11,494 nt of DNA from an uncultured Lachnospiraceae bacterium (lineage in GTDB: Bacteria; Bacillota; Clostridia; Lachnospirales; Lachnospiraceae), in contig CACZQX010000255.1 of the NCBI GenBank assembly GCA_902783445.1, positions 1-11,494 of the forward strand. The letters are read 5' to 3'. Positions within the stretch are counted from its first letter, which is position 1. Each line of letters begins with the position of its first letter. Positions 1 through 7,507 of the stretch are shown here, one piece after another. The notes under the pieces were generated by a model. That model was given only the letters and a program-made list of their open reading frames with translations, searched no databases and had not been told where the DNA came from. Position numbers and translations under genes: made by a program.

Positions 1-615
1 AAAAGGTACACCGAATTTAGCACTTGATCTCATGGAAATAAGTGTTCTTAAAAGCTTTGGATAGTAAATAAGTGCGATTGCAAGTATAATACCGCCCGCA
101 ACTATGAAAGCAATCGATATAACCATAGTAAAGGCATAAACCGAAACGGCTCCCAAACCGCTTGTTCCCAAAACAGTATAAAGTGAACTCATACCCGGAA
201 CCGAATATGTAATATAAGTTACCACATCCTGTATATCGGTTGACAAGTATGCATCCGGATCGATAGAAATAACAATGAGGAAAAGTATGCCAAGGAAAAG
301 GAAAAGGCACGCAACTATAATCAAAATAACATACTTGATGTTTTCGATTACTTTAAACATTGTTATACCCGTTGTGGAAAAAGCATTACCTTTCGACATG
401 GACTGGGCGTAAATTAGCCAAAGACCGATTGCCTGAATTGTGTAAAAAACAACCGATGCCAAATAATTGATAAACAGTCCGCCGTAAAGTGACGAAAAGA
501 ACATTACAAAACTGAACACGCAAAGAGCCGATGTACAGATTGTAAATAAAAGAAACCAGATAGATTTTCCGATATTTTTAAGTTCGAAAATTGTAATATC
601 TCTACTGTTATTCAT
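1..615 (-). CDS. Multi-pass membrane protein, function unknown (partial, C-terminus outside window)
   Basis: An open frame of 205 codons reads without a stop from ATG at 615 to the left edge, so the C-terminus is missing. The protein begins MNNSRDITIFELKNIG and then has long hydrophobic stretches at about residues 18-42, 46-66, 94-116 and 155-184, so at least four membrane helices. The short loops end in a basic stretch after the last helix (PKLLRTLISMRSS). I do not recognise the family and see no catalytic motif. The start is supported by AAAAGGAG about 7 bases upstream and by a sigma-A-type promoter at 690-718. The gene lies 159 bases after cbiH and has its own promoter, so it is probably not part of the cobalamin operon. 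A link to cobalamin is not shown. I am confident it is a gene but cannot say what it does. Confidence 0.8.
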   Translation of the reverse strand, partial: MNNSRDITIFELKNIGKSIWFLLFTICTSALCVFSFVMFFSSLYGGLFINYLASVVFYTIQAIGLWLIYAQSMSKGNAFSTTGITMFKVIENIKYVILIIVACLFLFLGILFLIVISIDPDAYLSTDIQDVVTYITYSVPGMSSLYTVLGTSGLGAVSVYAFTMVISIAFIVAGGIILAIALIYYPKLLRTLISMRSSAKFGVPF

Positions 616-689
616 AAATATACTCCTTTTAAAATAATATTATAAACCACAAATCCGCTATTTTAAAATATAAATCAAAGACTCGCTAT

Positions 690-718
690 ATTATATCAAA
701 GTTTTTAGCTTTTTTCAA
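690..718 (-). promoter_or_regulatory. Sigma-A-type promoter for the membrane-protein gene
   Basis: On the minus strand a -35 box TTGAAA (713-718) is followed after exactly 17 bases by a perfect -10 box TATAAT (690-695). Transcription would start near 683 and give a 5' leader of roughly 65-70 bases before the ATG at 615. Spacing and both boxes fit the housekeeping promoter consensus. No operator or riboswitch is visible in the leader. Confidence 0.65.
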
Positions 719-774
719 TTTGATATTGTTTTATTTTACGTACAATCATGCGTTTTTTCAAAAAAAGCTGTATA

Positions 775-1536
775 TTAATCCTCTACTCCTTTGTATCCTC
801 TCGGTGTAACCATTCGACCGTCAATAACCTGTGTCTTTGAATTACCGATAAAGACTGTAGTGAACATATCAACTTGAACGTCTTTCAATTCCGCCAAAGT
901 ATGCAATGTCATCTTTTCGCCATCACGTCCGATATTTTCCACCGTGCCGCAAACCAAGTTTTCCGGCTGATGTCTTAAAATAATCTCGCAGGCTTTTTTA
1001 AGATAATCATGGCGTTTTATGCTGGAAGGATTGTATATAACCATTACAAAGTCCGCAGCAGCCGCATTTTCAAGTCTTTTTTCAATTACATCCCAAGGCG
1101 TTAAAAGATCGCTTAAGGAAATTACCGCAAAATCGTGAATAAGAGGTGCGCCAAGCACTGCGGCTCCGCTTAAAGTGGCGGTAACGCCGCTTACATTTTC
1201 CACTTCCACCCCCGGATATTCTTCTTTTAAAGTAAGCATAAGTCCGCTCATGCCGTAAACGCCCGCATCTCCGGAGCAAACCATAGCAACGCATTTACCT
1301 TTCTTTGCCTCTTCAAAAGCCATTTTACAACGCTCGACTTCCTTTTTCATAGGCGTTGTAAGAAATTCAATTTCTTTTTTTGCCTTAAGATCAGAATCAT
1401 CAAACATCTTTTTTACCAAATCCACATAAACCGGGTAACCTACGATGCAATCGCATTCTTCCAAGGCTTTTGCGGCTTTGATTGTCATATAATCATAAGC
1501 TCCCGGGCCTATACCTACTACGTAAATCTTATTCAA
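775..1536 (-). CDS. cbiH: Cobalt-factor III / precorrin-3B C17-methyltransferase (CbiH/CobJ)
   Basis: SAM-dependent methyltransferase of the cytosolic corrin pathway. It methylates C17 of cobalt-factor III and drives ring contraction to cobalt-precorrin-4. The family hallmarks are clear: N-terminal VVGIGPG (residues 6-12), CSGDAGVYGMSGL (87-99) for SAM binding, SGVTATLSGAA (116-126), and YNPSSIKRHDYLKKACEI (168-185). At 253 aa it is a stand-alone enzyme of normal length. I chose the TTG at 1536 as start because GGAG lies 8 bases before it and the protein then begins at the expected MNKIYVVGIG position; an upstream in-frame TTG at 1569 would add 11 residues the family lacks. The start overlaps the end of cbiG by 8 bases, which suggests translational coupling. 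It is the last gene of the cbi run; no convincing terminator follows. The anaerobic name is preferred because cbiG and cbiD are neighbours. Confidence 0.95.
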   Translation of the reverse strand: MNKIYVVGIGPGAYDYMTIKAAKALEECDCIVGYPVYVDLVKKMFDDSDLKAKKEIEFLTTPMKKEVERCKMAFEEAKKGKCVAMVCSGDAGVYGMSGLMLTLKEEYPGVEVENVSGVTATLSGAAVLGAPLIHDFAVISLSDLLTPWDVIEKRLENAAAADFVMVIYNPSSIKRHDYLKKACEIILRHQPENLVCGTVENIGRDGEKMTLHTLAELKDVQVDMFTTVFIGNSKTQVIDGRMVTPRGYKGVED

Positions 1537-2599
1537 AGCAAACACTCCAATCTGTCTTCGCAACGGCAAGAGTTATACCATCGCATTTTTTCTTCTTAAG
1601 CAAAAGATTGTCTTTATCAAAATCGGAATCAAAATCCGTTATGAACTTAATCAATGCCCTTTCGCAAACATTGTCCACACCGGTGATTTTTTCGACGAAT
1701 TCGGATTTCTCAAAATCACCTGTTAGCTTATCCAGCTCCAAAGCCGAATAAAAAGACGTCTTAATGCCGTAATGTTCCGTAAAAAGTTTTAATCCCGGCT
1801 CGTCTTTTTTCAAATCAATGGATGCAATAGATGCGATGGCTTCTCTCTTAAGTCCCAACCTGTCAATTTCTTTAAATACCGCTTCTTCTATTTCCGAAAA
1901 GGATTTTCCTCTTTTACACCCCAGTCCCAAAGCAACTGATTTTGGAATCAATTGCAAGGTCTTAACTCCCGAAAGTCTGTCGATATCATTACTGTCCGAA
2001 ATATATATGCAATATTTAAGTTTACCGATACAATCGCTGATATCATCAAGTAAAACAAGTTCATCCGGCACAGGACCCACAATATTTCCTTCGCATACAA
2101 GACCTACTTTATTACCCGCAACAATCTCGGCCGCAATCTTTTTTTCCATATCAAAATCGCTTATTACAAGGTCGTTTTTTACCGCAAAAACATCCACCGC
2201 TATCTTTTTGTTAACATCGGATGCCGTTGTGATTACGGGATTTGCCCCAAGCTTGTTTGCCAAAATATCGGTAATCTCGTTTGCACCGCCTATGTGTCCT
2301 GAAAGAACCGAAATAACGTTTTTCCCCTTTTCGTCCATAACGATTACGGCAGGGTCTGTAAGCTTGGATTTAATAAAAGGCGCAATATGCCTTATGGCAA
2401 TGCCCATGGCGCAAATAAACAAAAGAACATCAAAAGAATCAAAATGATCTTTAACCCATTTTGGCGTATTTAACGGCTTGCAAGTTATCTCGCACTCCAA
2501 ACCCAGTTCCTCTTCATTTTGCTTGATTTTTTCGGCCAATTCGTTAGCTGCTTTTGTGTAGCAAAGAATTGCCGTCTTCTTTTTTAAAGTTTTTTCCAT
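1529..2599 (-). CDS. cbiG: Cobalt-precorrin-5A hydrolase (CbiG)
   Basis: CbiG opens the ring-A delta-lactone of cobalt-precorrin-5A and releases the C20 two-carbon unit as acetaldehyde, giving cobalt-precorrin-5B. It is a marker of the oxygen-independent pathway. The 356-aa protein shows the usual three parts: an N-terminal domain (about 1-65), the conserved central core MGIAIRHIAPFI (65-76) and VISVLSGHIGGANEIT (95-110), and a C-terminal domain (about 221-350) starting VALGLGCKRG and ending with GVDNVCERALI (307-317) and KKCDGITLAVA (337-347). AGGA, overlapping the upstream stop codon, lies about 10 bases before the ATG. The gene follows cbiF by 12 bases and overlaps cbiH at its 3' end. A fusion with CbiH is known in some organisms; here the two are separate. 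Confidence 0.95.
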   Translation of the reverse strand: MEKTLKKKTAILCYTKAANELAEKIKQNEEELGLECEITCKPLNTPKWVKDHFDSFDVLLFICAMGIAIRHIAPFIKSKLTDPAVIVMDEKGKNVISVLSGHIGGANEITDILANKLGANPVITTASDVNKKIAVDVFAVKNDLVISDFDMEKKIAAEIVAGNKVGLVCEGNIVGPVPDELVLLDDISDCIGKLKYCIYISDSNDIDRLSGVKTLQLIPKSVALGLGCKRGKSFSEIEEAVFKEIDRLGLKREAIASIASIDLKKDEPGLKLFTEHYGIKTSFYSALELDKLTGDFEKSEFVEKITGVDNVCERALIKFITDFDSDFDKDNLLLKKKKCDGITLAVAKTDWSVCFE

Positions 2600-2611
2600 A
2601 GAATCAAAATC

Positions 2612-3370
2612 CTATTTTGTGGCTTCTCTGAATTCCGTTGTAAATGTCGGATCGTAAAGTTTCGATCTTTCGTAATTTGTATGTGTTACCGCATCACCTA
2701 TTATCATAAGGGCTGTTTTGGTAATATTGTTGTCTTTTGCTGTTTTGGCAAGAGTTCCCACAGTACAAATAATCTTCTTTTCTTCGGGCCATGTTGCCTT
2801 ATAAACAATAGCAGCCGGTGTATCTTCTTTGTATCCGCCTTTTATAAGCTCTTTTGATAATTCCTCCAAAAGTCCGGTACTTAAGAAAATAACCATTGTG
2901 GCATTGTGAGCCGCAAATGAAGCGATTTTTTCTTTTTCCGGCACCGGGGTTCTGCCTTCCATACGTGTAATAATCACGCTTTGGGAAACATCCGGCAAAG
3001 TATATTCAAGATTAAGGGCCGAAGCGGCACCGCAAAATGCACTTACACCCGGAGTACTCTTGTATTCAATCTTCTTTTCGTCGAGAATATCCATTTGTTC
3101 TCGGATTGCGCCGTAAACACATGGATCTCCGGTATGAAGACGTACTGTCATTTTGCCCTCATTTTCGGCTTTTTCCATAACTTCTATTACTTCTTCCAGA
3201 GTCATTTTTGCGCTGTCGTAACCCTCGCAAGAATCATTTTTATAATCCAAAAGTGCCGGATTAACCAATGAACCCGCATAAATGATAACATCCGCTTCGC
3301 CAAGAAGTTTGGCGCCTCTGACAGTTATTAAATCCACCGCTCCGGAGCCCGCTCCCACAAAATTAATCAT
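2612..3370 (-). CDS. cbiF: Cobalt-precorrin-4 / precorrin-4 C11-methyltransferase (CbiF/CobM)
   Basis: SAM-dependent methyltransferase that adds the C11 methyl group to cobalt-precorrin-4, making cobalt-precorrin-5A. The 252-aa sequence carries the CbiF signatures: N-terminal VGAGSGAVDLITVRGA (5-20), VIIYAGSLVNPALL (28-41), LHTGDPCVYGAIREQ (78-92) for SAM binding, PGVSAFCGAASAL (107-119), and TRMEGRTPVPEKE (135-147). The first glycine motif reads GAGSGA where most members of the wider methyltransferase family have GxGPGD. The start is fixed by GGAGG five bases before the ATG. It lies 19 bases after cbiL and 12 before cbiG, consistent with one polycistronic message. Confidence 0.95.
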   Translation of the reverse strand: MINFVGAGSGAVDLITVRGAKLLGEADVIIYAGSLVNPALLDYKNDSCEGYDSAKMTLEEVIEVMEKAENEGKMTVRLHTGDPCVYGAIREQMDILDEKKIEYKSTPGVSAFCGAASALNLEYTLPDVSQSVIITRMEGRTPVPEKEKIASFAAHNATMVIFLSTGLLEELSKELIKGGYKEDTPAAIVYKATWPEEKKIICTVGTLAKTAKDNNITKTALMIIGDAVTHTNYERSKLYDPTFTTEFREATK

Positions 3371-3389
3371 ATTGACCTCCTGTATGATT

Positions 3390-4109
3390 TTATTGCTTTA
3401 AATGTTCTTTAACTATAATAATGCTGAAATAGCCCGAATCTTCGGGAATATCCTCAACACATTCAAATACTCTTTCGTTTGCCATAGAGCAATTTTCAAC
3501 CATTTTAACACTGACTGTTTTGTTTGATTTTTCGCATTCGGAAATATACGCTCTCAGTTCTTCCTTCACCATTTTCATTTGTTTTCCGGCTTTCATAAGA
3601 ATTTTGCTTCCCGGAAGTCTTAAGGCATCATGGATTTCATAAGATGCCGGAATAATGTGAAGCATTTCGTCTTTTTCGGAAAGCGAATCGTTTAGCCGCG
3701 CCGAAACCGCGCAAAATGACGGGATTCCGTTAATTATCGCAGTATTGTAGCCTCTATTTTCGATTTCCTTATAGATGTAAATGTAAGTACCGTAAATGCA
3801 TGGATCTCCAAGAATTACAAAGGCAACGTTTTTCCCGGCTTTCAGACATTGCTCTATCATGTCCGCTCCGGCCTTAAAAGCCTCTTCCAGCTTGATTTTA
3901 TCTTTTGTCATGGGCATATCGATTTCCAAAAGGGGCTTTTTATCCAAATCTTTGACAAGGCCCGCTACAATTTTATATGCCACGCTGTCATCTTTGTTTT
4001 TGCAAGGAACGGCAATAACATCCGCATCTATAATACACTTAACGGCTTTGTAGGTCATGTTTTCCGGATCTCCCGGACCCACGCCTACTCCGTACAAAGT
4101 TCCCGACAT
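3390..4109 (-). CDS. cbiL: Cobalt-factor II / precorrin-2 C20-methyltransferase (CbiL/CobI)
   Basis: SAM-dependent methyltransferase that adds the C20 methyl group to cobalt-factor II, giving cobalt-factor III, the substrate of CbiH. The 239-aa protein has the family's LYGVGVGPGDPENMTYKAV start (5-23), DVIAVPCK (30-37), FVILGDPCIYGTYIYIYK (97-114) as the SAM-binding strand and loop, and NGIPSFCAVSARLN (127-140). Its length is typical. The ATG overlaps the end of cbiD by 25 bases. An AAAGG lies about 10 bases upstream inside cbiD, and the overlap makes coupled translation likely. Confidence 0.94.
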   Translation of the reverse strand: MSGTLYGVGVGPGDPENMTYKAVKCIIDADVIAVPCKNKDDSVAYKIVAGLVKDLDKKPLLEIDMPMTKDKIKLEEAFKAGADMIEQCLKAGKNVAFVILGDPCIYGTYIYIYKEIENRGYNTAIINGIPSFCAVSARLNDSLSEKDEMLHIIPASYEIHDALRLPGSKILMKAGKQMKMVKEELRAYISECEKSNKTVSVKMVENCSMANERVFECVEDIPEDSGYFSIIIVKEHLKQ

Positions 4110-5242
4110 ATCTCATCAACCTTTCCGGCTTTACCAAGCTCTCCGTGTTCGTTTGAAAACAAAATCACACCAAAATCGATATTGCCATATGTTCTGTTAT
4201 TTAAATAAAACAAAATTTTTTCTAAAATATTGTTAATGGTATTATCTAAAATATCATGTTTTTTAAGGACATTAACAGCCTCATCCGTTGTAAGACACGA
4301 CATTATTTCTTTGAGCGTTTCGTTGTACGCGCCCGCCCTTAAGGCATTTGCAGCCATAATTTCCATTCTGGCATCCGCGTTTTTTGAATGGGTATTCATA
4401 ATACCACCCGCAACTTTTACGAATTTGCCTATATGACTGACAAACAAAATCCCCTTAACTCCGAGCTCCAGGGCATAATCCAAAGTCTCACCCACAAAGT
4501 TTGAGCACTTCAAGGCATCATCCGAAAGCACCGGAATATTGGTGGATAAAAAGCTTTTTCCGTAATTTCCCGGAGTAATAACAAGATATTTCAACCCGGA
4601 GTTAACCTTTTGACGCATTTCCAGCTTAATGCTTGCAATCAAAGCTTCCTCGCTCATAGGCTCCACAATACCGCTGGTGCCCAGGACCGAAATGCCACCT
4701 TCTATGCCAAGACGCGGATTAAAAGTTCTTTTGGAAATTTCCACACCTTCCGGGATTTCTATAGTTATGTTAACCTCGCCCAAAAAGTCGTTTTCCTCGC
4801 ATATTTCCCTAACAGCCTCTTTTATCATTTCTCGCGGAACCTTATTGATTGCCGCATCACCCACAGCTTGTTCAAGGCCCGGTTTTGTTACGCGGCCAAC
4901 ACCGACTCCGCCGTCAAGATTGATTTTCAAAGAACTTCCTTCCTTTGAAACAATCTTAAAGGTGGAATAAACCATGATTCCATCCGTTACATCCGGATCG
5001 TCCCCGGCATCTTTCTTTATGGCGCATTTTATCTCGTTTTCGCTTAAATGGCTGATTTCAAGGACATCAAGATCAAGCAATATTCCCTTGGGTGTCATTA
5101 ACTTGATTTTGGATATGTCTTCTTTTGTAAAACAAATAACAGCCGCAGCTTTGCTTGCTGCAGCGGCACAACTGCCCGTGGTGTAACCCAGAGCCAGTTT
5201 TTTATTATCTTTTAAAACATATTGTCCTATGCCTTTTCCCAT
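4085..5242 (-). CDS. cbiD: Cobalt-precorrin-5B C1-methyltransferase (CbiD)
   Basis: CbiD methylates C1 of cobalt-precorrin-5B to give cobalt-precorrin-6A and is specific to the anaerobic route. It does not belong to the CbiF/CbiL/CbiH methyltransferase fold. The diagnostic N-terminal LALGYTTGSCAAAASKAA (16-33) is present, followed by internal family segments such as DAGDDPDVTDGI, GVGVGRVTKPGL, NPRLGIEGGISVLGTSGIV and VSHIGKFVKVAGG. The length of 385 aa is normal. The start is supported by AAAGG 7 bases before the ATG. The gene follows the transporter ATPase after 54 bases, the widest gap between the importer genes and the cbi genes, and that gap holds a possible extra promoter (5277-5285). 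Confidence 0.95.
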   Translation of the reverse strand: MGKGIGQYVLKDNKKLALGYTTGSCAAAASKAAAVICFTKEDISKIKLMTPKGILLDLDVLEISHLSENEIKCAIKKDAGDDPDVTDGIMVYSTFKIVSKEGSSLKINLDGGVGVGRVTKPGLEQAVGDAAINKVPREMIKEAVREICEENDFLGEVNITIEIPEGVEISKRTFNPRLGIEGGISVLGTSGIVEPMSEEALIASIKLEMRQKVNSGLKYLVITPGNYGKSFLSTNIPVLSDDALKCSNFVGETLDYALELGVKGILFVSHIGKFVKVAGGIMNTHSKNADARMEIMAANALRAGAYNETLKEIMSCLTTDEAVNVLKKHDILDNTINNILEKILFYLNNRTYGNIDFGVILFSNEHGELGKAGKVDEICRELCTE

Positions 5243-5276
5243 ATCAAAACCTTTGTTTATTTAAATTTGATTACAG

Positions 5277-5285
5277 ATTATACCA
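5277..5285 (-). promoter_or_regulatory. Possible extended -10 promoter in front of cbiD
   Basis: The gap between the ATPase gene and cbiD contains TGGTATAAT on the minus strand, a full extended -10 motif (TGn plus TATAAT). A start near 5270 would leave a leader of about 27 bases with the AAAGG ribosome site of cbiD. No -35 box stands at the right distance; the nearby TTGACT (5289-5294) is only 6 bases away. It could give the cbi genes some transcription that escapes riboswitch control, but it may be chance in AT-rich DNA. Confidence 0.3.
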
Positions 5286-5296
5286 TAAAGTCAAGG

Positions 5297-6400
5297 CTAT
5301 CTGTATTCAATATCCAAGCCCAAGCTTTTTGCACTGTCCAAAAGCTTTTGGTTAATAGCGTTAACCGCCCCGAATTCCTTGCATGTGCAAATTACTTTAT
5401 TACATTTTTTCAACAAATTCAAAGCCTTTTCATAAGCCTCTTCTCCAAAGATTGCAAAAGCTTTTTCGCTTACAGTCTCTTTAGCGAGAGATTTTGAAAG
5501 CTGATAATCAATATCATTTTCGCCCAATATTCCGCAGTAAAAAGGAATACGCATCTTTTGCAAATCGCGAAAAGTATTTATTCCGCTACCGTTTCCGGCG
5601 ATTACGAAAGTTTTTGCTTCTCCCTCCGGTCTCGGAAGCTCCACGCTGCCGAAAAATATGTTGTACTCACCCTTTTGAATATCATAAAGCTCTTTAATGG
5701 AATCCCCCACAAATATTTCCTCGGGACTTCCGTATTTTACAATATATTCACCCTTTACACACATAATATTATCCGATATTTTTTGTGCAAGGTCAATTTC
5801 GTGCAAAGATAAAATAACAACAATGTCGTTTTCCTTAGCCATTTTTCTGAGGATATCAAGAAGTTCCAACTTGTGCTTGATATCAAGAAATGAAGTCGGC
5901 TCATCAAGAATGATGATTTCCGGCTGCTGGCAAATAGCTCTGGCCAGCATGATTCTTTGTCTTTGACCATCACTGATTGCCGTAAAATCGCGGTTTGCAA
6001 TCTCGCTCGAATTTGTCATTTCCATGGCATTATCAACGATTTTGTTGTCCTCTTCCGTTAAAAAACCAAGTCGTCCCGTATAAGGATAACGGCCCGAAGC
6101 CACAACATCTCTGCAAGTCATAAGTTCCGGCTTCATGCGCTCCGTTAAAACAACTGCCATTTTTGTAGAAATTTCTTTATATGACATGGAAGAAAGCATG
6201 GCTTTATCAATCATTACGGTACCTGCAATGGTTTTTAGATGACTGCTTATGGATTTTAAAATTGTTGATTTACCCGCTCCGTTCGGACCTATAAGTGTAA
6301 GAATTTCGCCGCGTTTTAGTTCGATATTAATGTCTTTTATAAGAGGTTTACCATTATAGCCGACGGATAATTTTTCGGTTTTAAAATAAAAATCTGCCAT
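5297..6400 (-). CDS. Corrinoid/iron-chelate-type ABC transporter ATPase (BtuD/FecE-like) with extra C-terminal domain
   Basis: Cytosolic ATPase of a FecCD-type importer, probably pairing with the permease upstream. The first 250 residues are the nucleotide-binding domain: Walker A GPNGAGKST (38-46), signature ISDGQRQR (142-149), Walker B IIILDEPTSFLD (162-173) and H-loop His200. Two departures are visible: the signature reads SDGQ rather than SGGQ, and the Q-loop region reads VVLTERMKPELM (83-94) with no glutamine. Residues about 255-367 form an additional domain that ordinary 250-270-aa ATPases lack. It starts TFVIAGNGSGINTFRDLQK, contains IPFYCGILGENDIDYQ and has two cysteines at CTCKEFG (338-344). 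It looks like an alpha/beta Rossmann-like fold, possibly regulatory or ligand-binding. GGAGG lies 5 bases before the ATG, and the gene is 9 bases after the permease. Corrinoid as substrate is inferred from the operon. Confidence 0.9.
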   Translation of the reverse strand: MADFYFKTEKLSVGYNGKPLIKDINIELKRGEILTLIGPNGAGKSTILKSISSHLKTIAGTVMIDKAMLSSMSYKEISTKMAVVLTERMKPELMTCRDVVASGRYPYTGRLGFLTEEDNKIVDNAMEMTNSSEIANRDFTAISDGQRQRIMLARAICQQPEIIILDEPTSFLDIKHKLELLDILRKMAKENDIVVILSLHEIDLAQKISDNIMCVKGEYIVKYGSPEEIFVGDSIKELYDIQKGEYNIFFGSVELPRPEGEAKTFVIAGNGSGINTFRDLQKMRIPFYCGILGENDIDYQLSKSLAKETVSEKAFAIFGEEAYEKALNLLKKCNKVICTCKEFGAVNAINQKLLDSAKSLGLDIEYR

Positions 6401-6409
6401 AACTGCCTC

Positions 6410-7468
6410 CTATACTCTCGAACGTCTTTTGATAATCATCCAAATTACAACAGGTGCGCCGAAAATTGCCGTAACCGTGCTGATGCTAAGCTCCGATGGC
6501 GCAAATGCAGTCCTTGCAATCAAATCGCAAGCGGAACAAAATACCGCGCCCCCAAGAAAAGCCGCGGGGATGACAACTATCGGTTTTGATGTTTTCAAAA
6601 ACAACTTAATAAGATGCGGAACCGCAATACCCACAAAAGAAATAGGACCCGCAAAAGCCGTAACGCAAGCAGATAAAATGCTTGAAAGAATAATAAGGGC
6701 AACCTTAAAAACTTTTATATTAACGCCCATACTTTGGGCATAGGATTCACCCAGTTGGAAAGCGCCGATAGGCTTAGACATGAAAAATACAACAACTGCC
6801 GTAATAATTACAACAACCGCCGCCACTTGAACATTGGACCAAGACATGCCGGAAAAGCTGCCCTTTGACCAGTTATGAAGATTTACTATATCGGAATCGT
6901 TTGCGAATGTAACCACAAAGTCCGTGATTGCGGTACAAATATATCCAATCATAATACCCGCAACCAAAAGCATGGACATTCGATTGACCTTTTTGGACAC
7001 CAAAAGAACAAAGCCCACGGAAATCAAGGAACCGATAAAGGCCGCAATAATAAGTTCTGCTGAATTAACGTGTCCCACAGCTTGCGTAATTACAATCATT
7101 GCAAAGGCAACAACCAGCTTTGCGCCGGATGAAATACCGAGAATATAAGGACCCGCGATTGGATTTGCAAAGAATGTTTGAAGCAAGAAACCGGAAAGTG
7201 CCAAAGCTCCGCCAAGAATGGCCGCCATCAAAAGACGAGGCATCCTGATTTTCCAGATAATGCCGTATTGAACATCATCCCCCGCTCCGCCAAATAAAAT
7301 ATTTAAGATGTCTTTTGCGGAAATATTAACACTGCCGATTTTTATATTCAATATAAGAATAATAATCAAAGCGATGATTAATACAGCAAAAACAATGCCG
7401 TATCTCGAAATACGTTTCAAATCATCGCTTCTTTTATTATTTGTGCCCGTAACTGTTTTAGCTTTCAC
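6410..7468 (-). CDS. FecCD/BtuC-family ABC transporter permease
   Basis: Inner-membrane channel subunit of a binding-protein-dependent importer for corrinoids, haem or iron chelates. The 352-aa protein is almost wholly hydrophobic after a basic N-terminus. It carries the family block RMPRLLMAAILGGALALSG (75-93), followed by QTFFANPIAGPYILGISSGA (97-116). Near the C-terminus are FVGIAVPHLIKLFL and the final STVTAIFGAPVVIWMII helix. Length and motif order match the usual ten-helix FecCD fold. The start codon is GTG with AAGGGG 6 bases upstream. It lies 49 bases after the binding-protein gene and 9 bases before the ATPase, so the three form one importer. The motifs do not decide the substrate; the riboswitch and cbi genes favour a corrinoid. 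Confidence 0.93.
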   Translation of the reverse strand: MKAKTVTGTNNKRSDDLKRISRYGIVFAVLIIALIIILILNIKIGSVNISAKDILNILFGGAGDDVQYGIIWKIRMPRLLMAAILGGALALSGFLLQTFFANPIAGPYILGISSGAKLVVAFAMIVITQAVGHVNSAELIIAAFIGSLISVGFVLLVSKKVNRMSMLLVAGIMIGYICTAITDFVVTFANDSDIVNLHNWSKGSFSGMSWSNVQVAAVVVIITAVVVFFMSKPIGAFQLGESYAQSMGVNIKVFKVALIILSSILSACVTAFAGPISFVGIAVPHLIKLFLKTSKPIVVIPAAFLGGAVFCSACDLIARTAFAPSELSISTVTAIFGAPVVIWMIIKRRSRV

Positions 7469-7470
7469 TG

Positions 7471-7507
7471 TTAACCCCTTAAAGTTATTTAAGCTTTAAT
7501 CCCTTAA
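7471..7507. repeat. Near-identical 12-bp direct repeat before the permease start
   Basis: TTAACCCCTTAA (7471-7482) and TTAATCCCTTAA (7496-7507) match at 11 of 12 bases and lie 25 bases apart, start to start. Read on the coding strand, the downstream copy contains the AAGGGG ribosome site of the permease, and the upstream copy supplies a second AAGGG. It could be a short duplication or a decoy or standby ribosome site; no function can be read from it. Confidence 0.5.

Noticed and set aside
17..310. Minus-strand frame of 97 codons at the left edge
   Set aside because: It overlaps, in another frame, the membrane protein that reads openly from 615 with a good ribosome site and promoter; its Cys/Tyr/Gly-rich composition is typical of a shadow.
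639..644. Second TATAAT upstream of the membrane-protein gene
   Set aside because: Its -35 (TTTAAA) is poor and the transcript would begin at the ribosome site; the promoter at 690-718 fits far better.
707..769. Inverted AGCTTTTTT / AAAAAAGCT after cbiH as a terminator
   Set aside because: The arms are almost all A/T and 45 bases apart, with no GC-rich stem followed by a U-run.
1537..1569. Upstream TTG start (1569) for cbiH
   Set aside because: It would add 11 residues before the conserved N-terminus and lacks a well-spaced ribosome site; the TTG at 1536 has GGAG at 8 bases.
1818..2447. Plus-strand open frame of 209 codons inside cbiG
   Set aside because: It is fully antisense to a clear cbiG, has low-complexity Ser/Ile/Leu-rich composition and no supporting context.
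5289..5294. TTGACT as a -35 box before cbiD
   Set aside because: Only 6 bases separate it from the TATAAT, too short for a sigma-A promoter.
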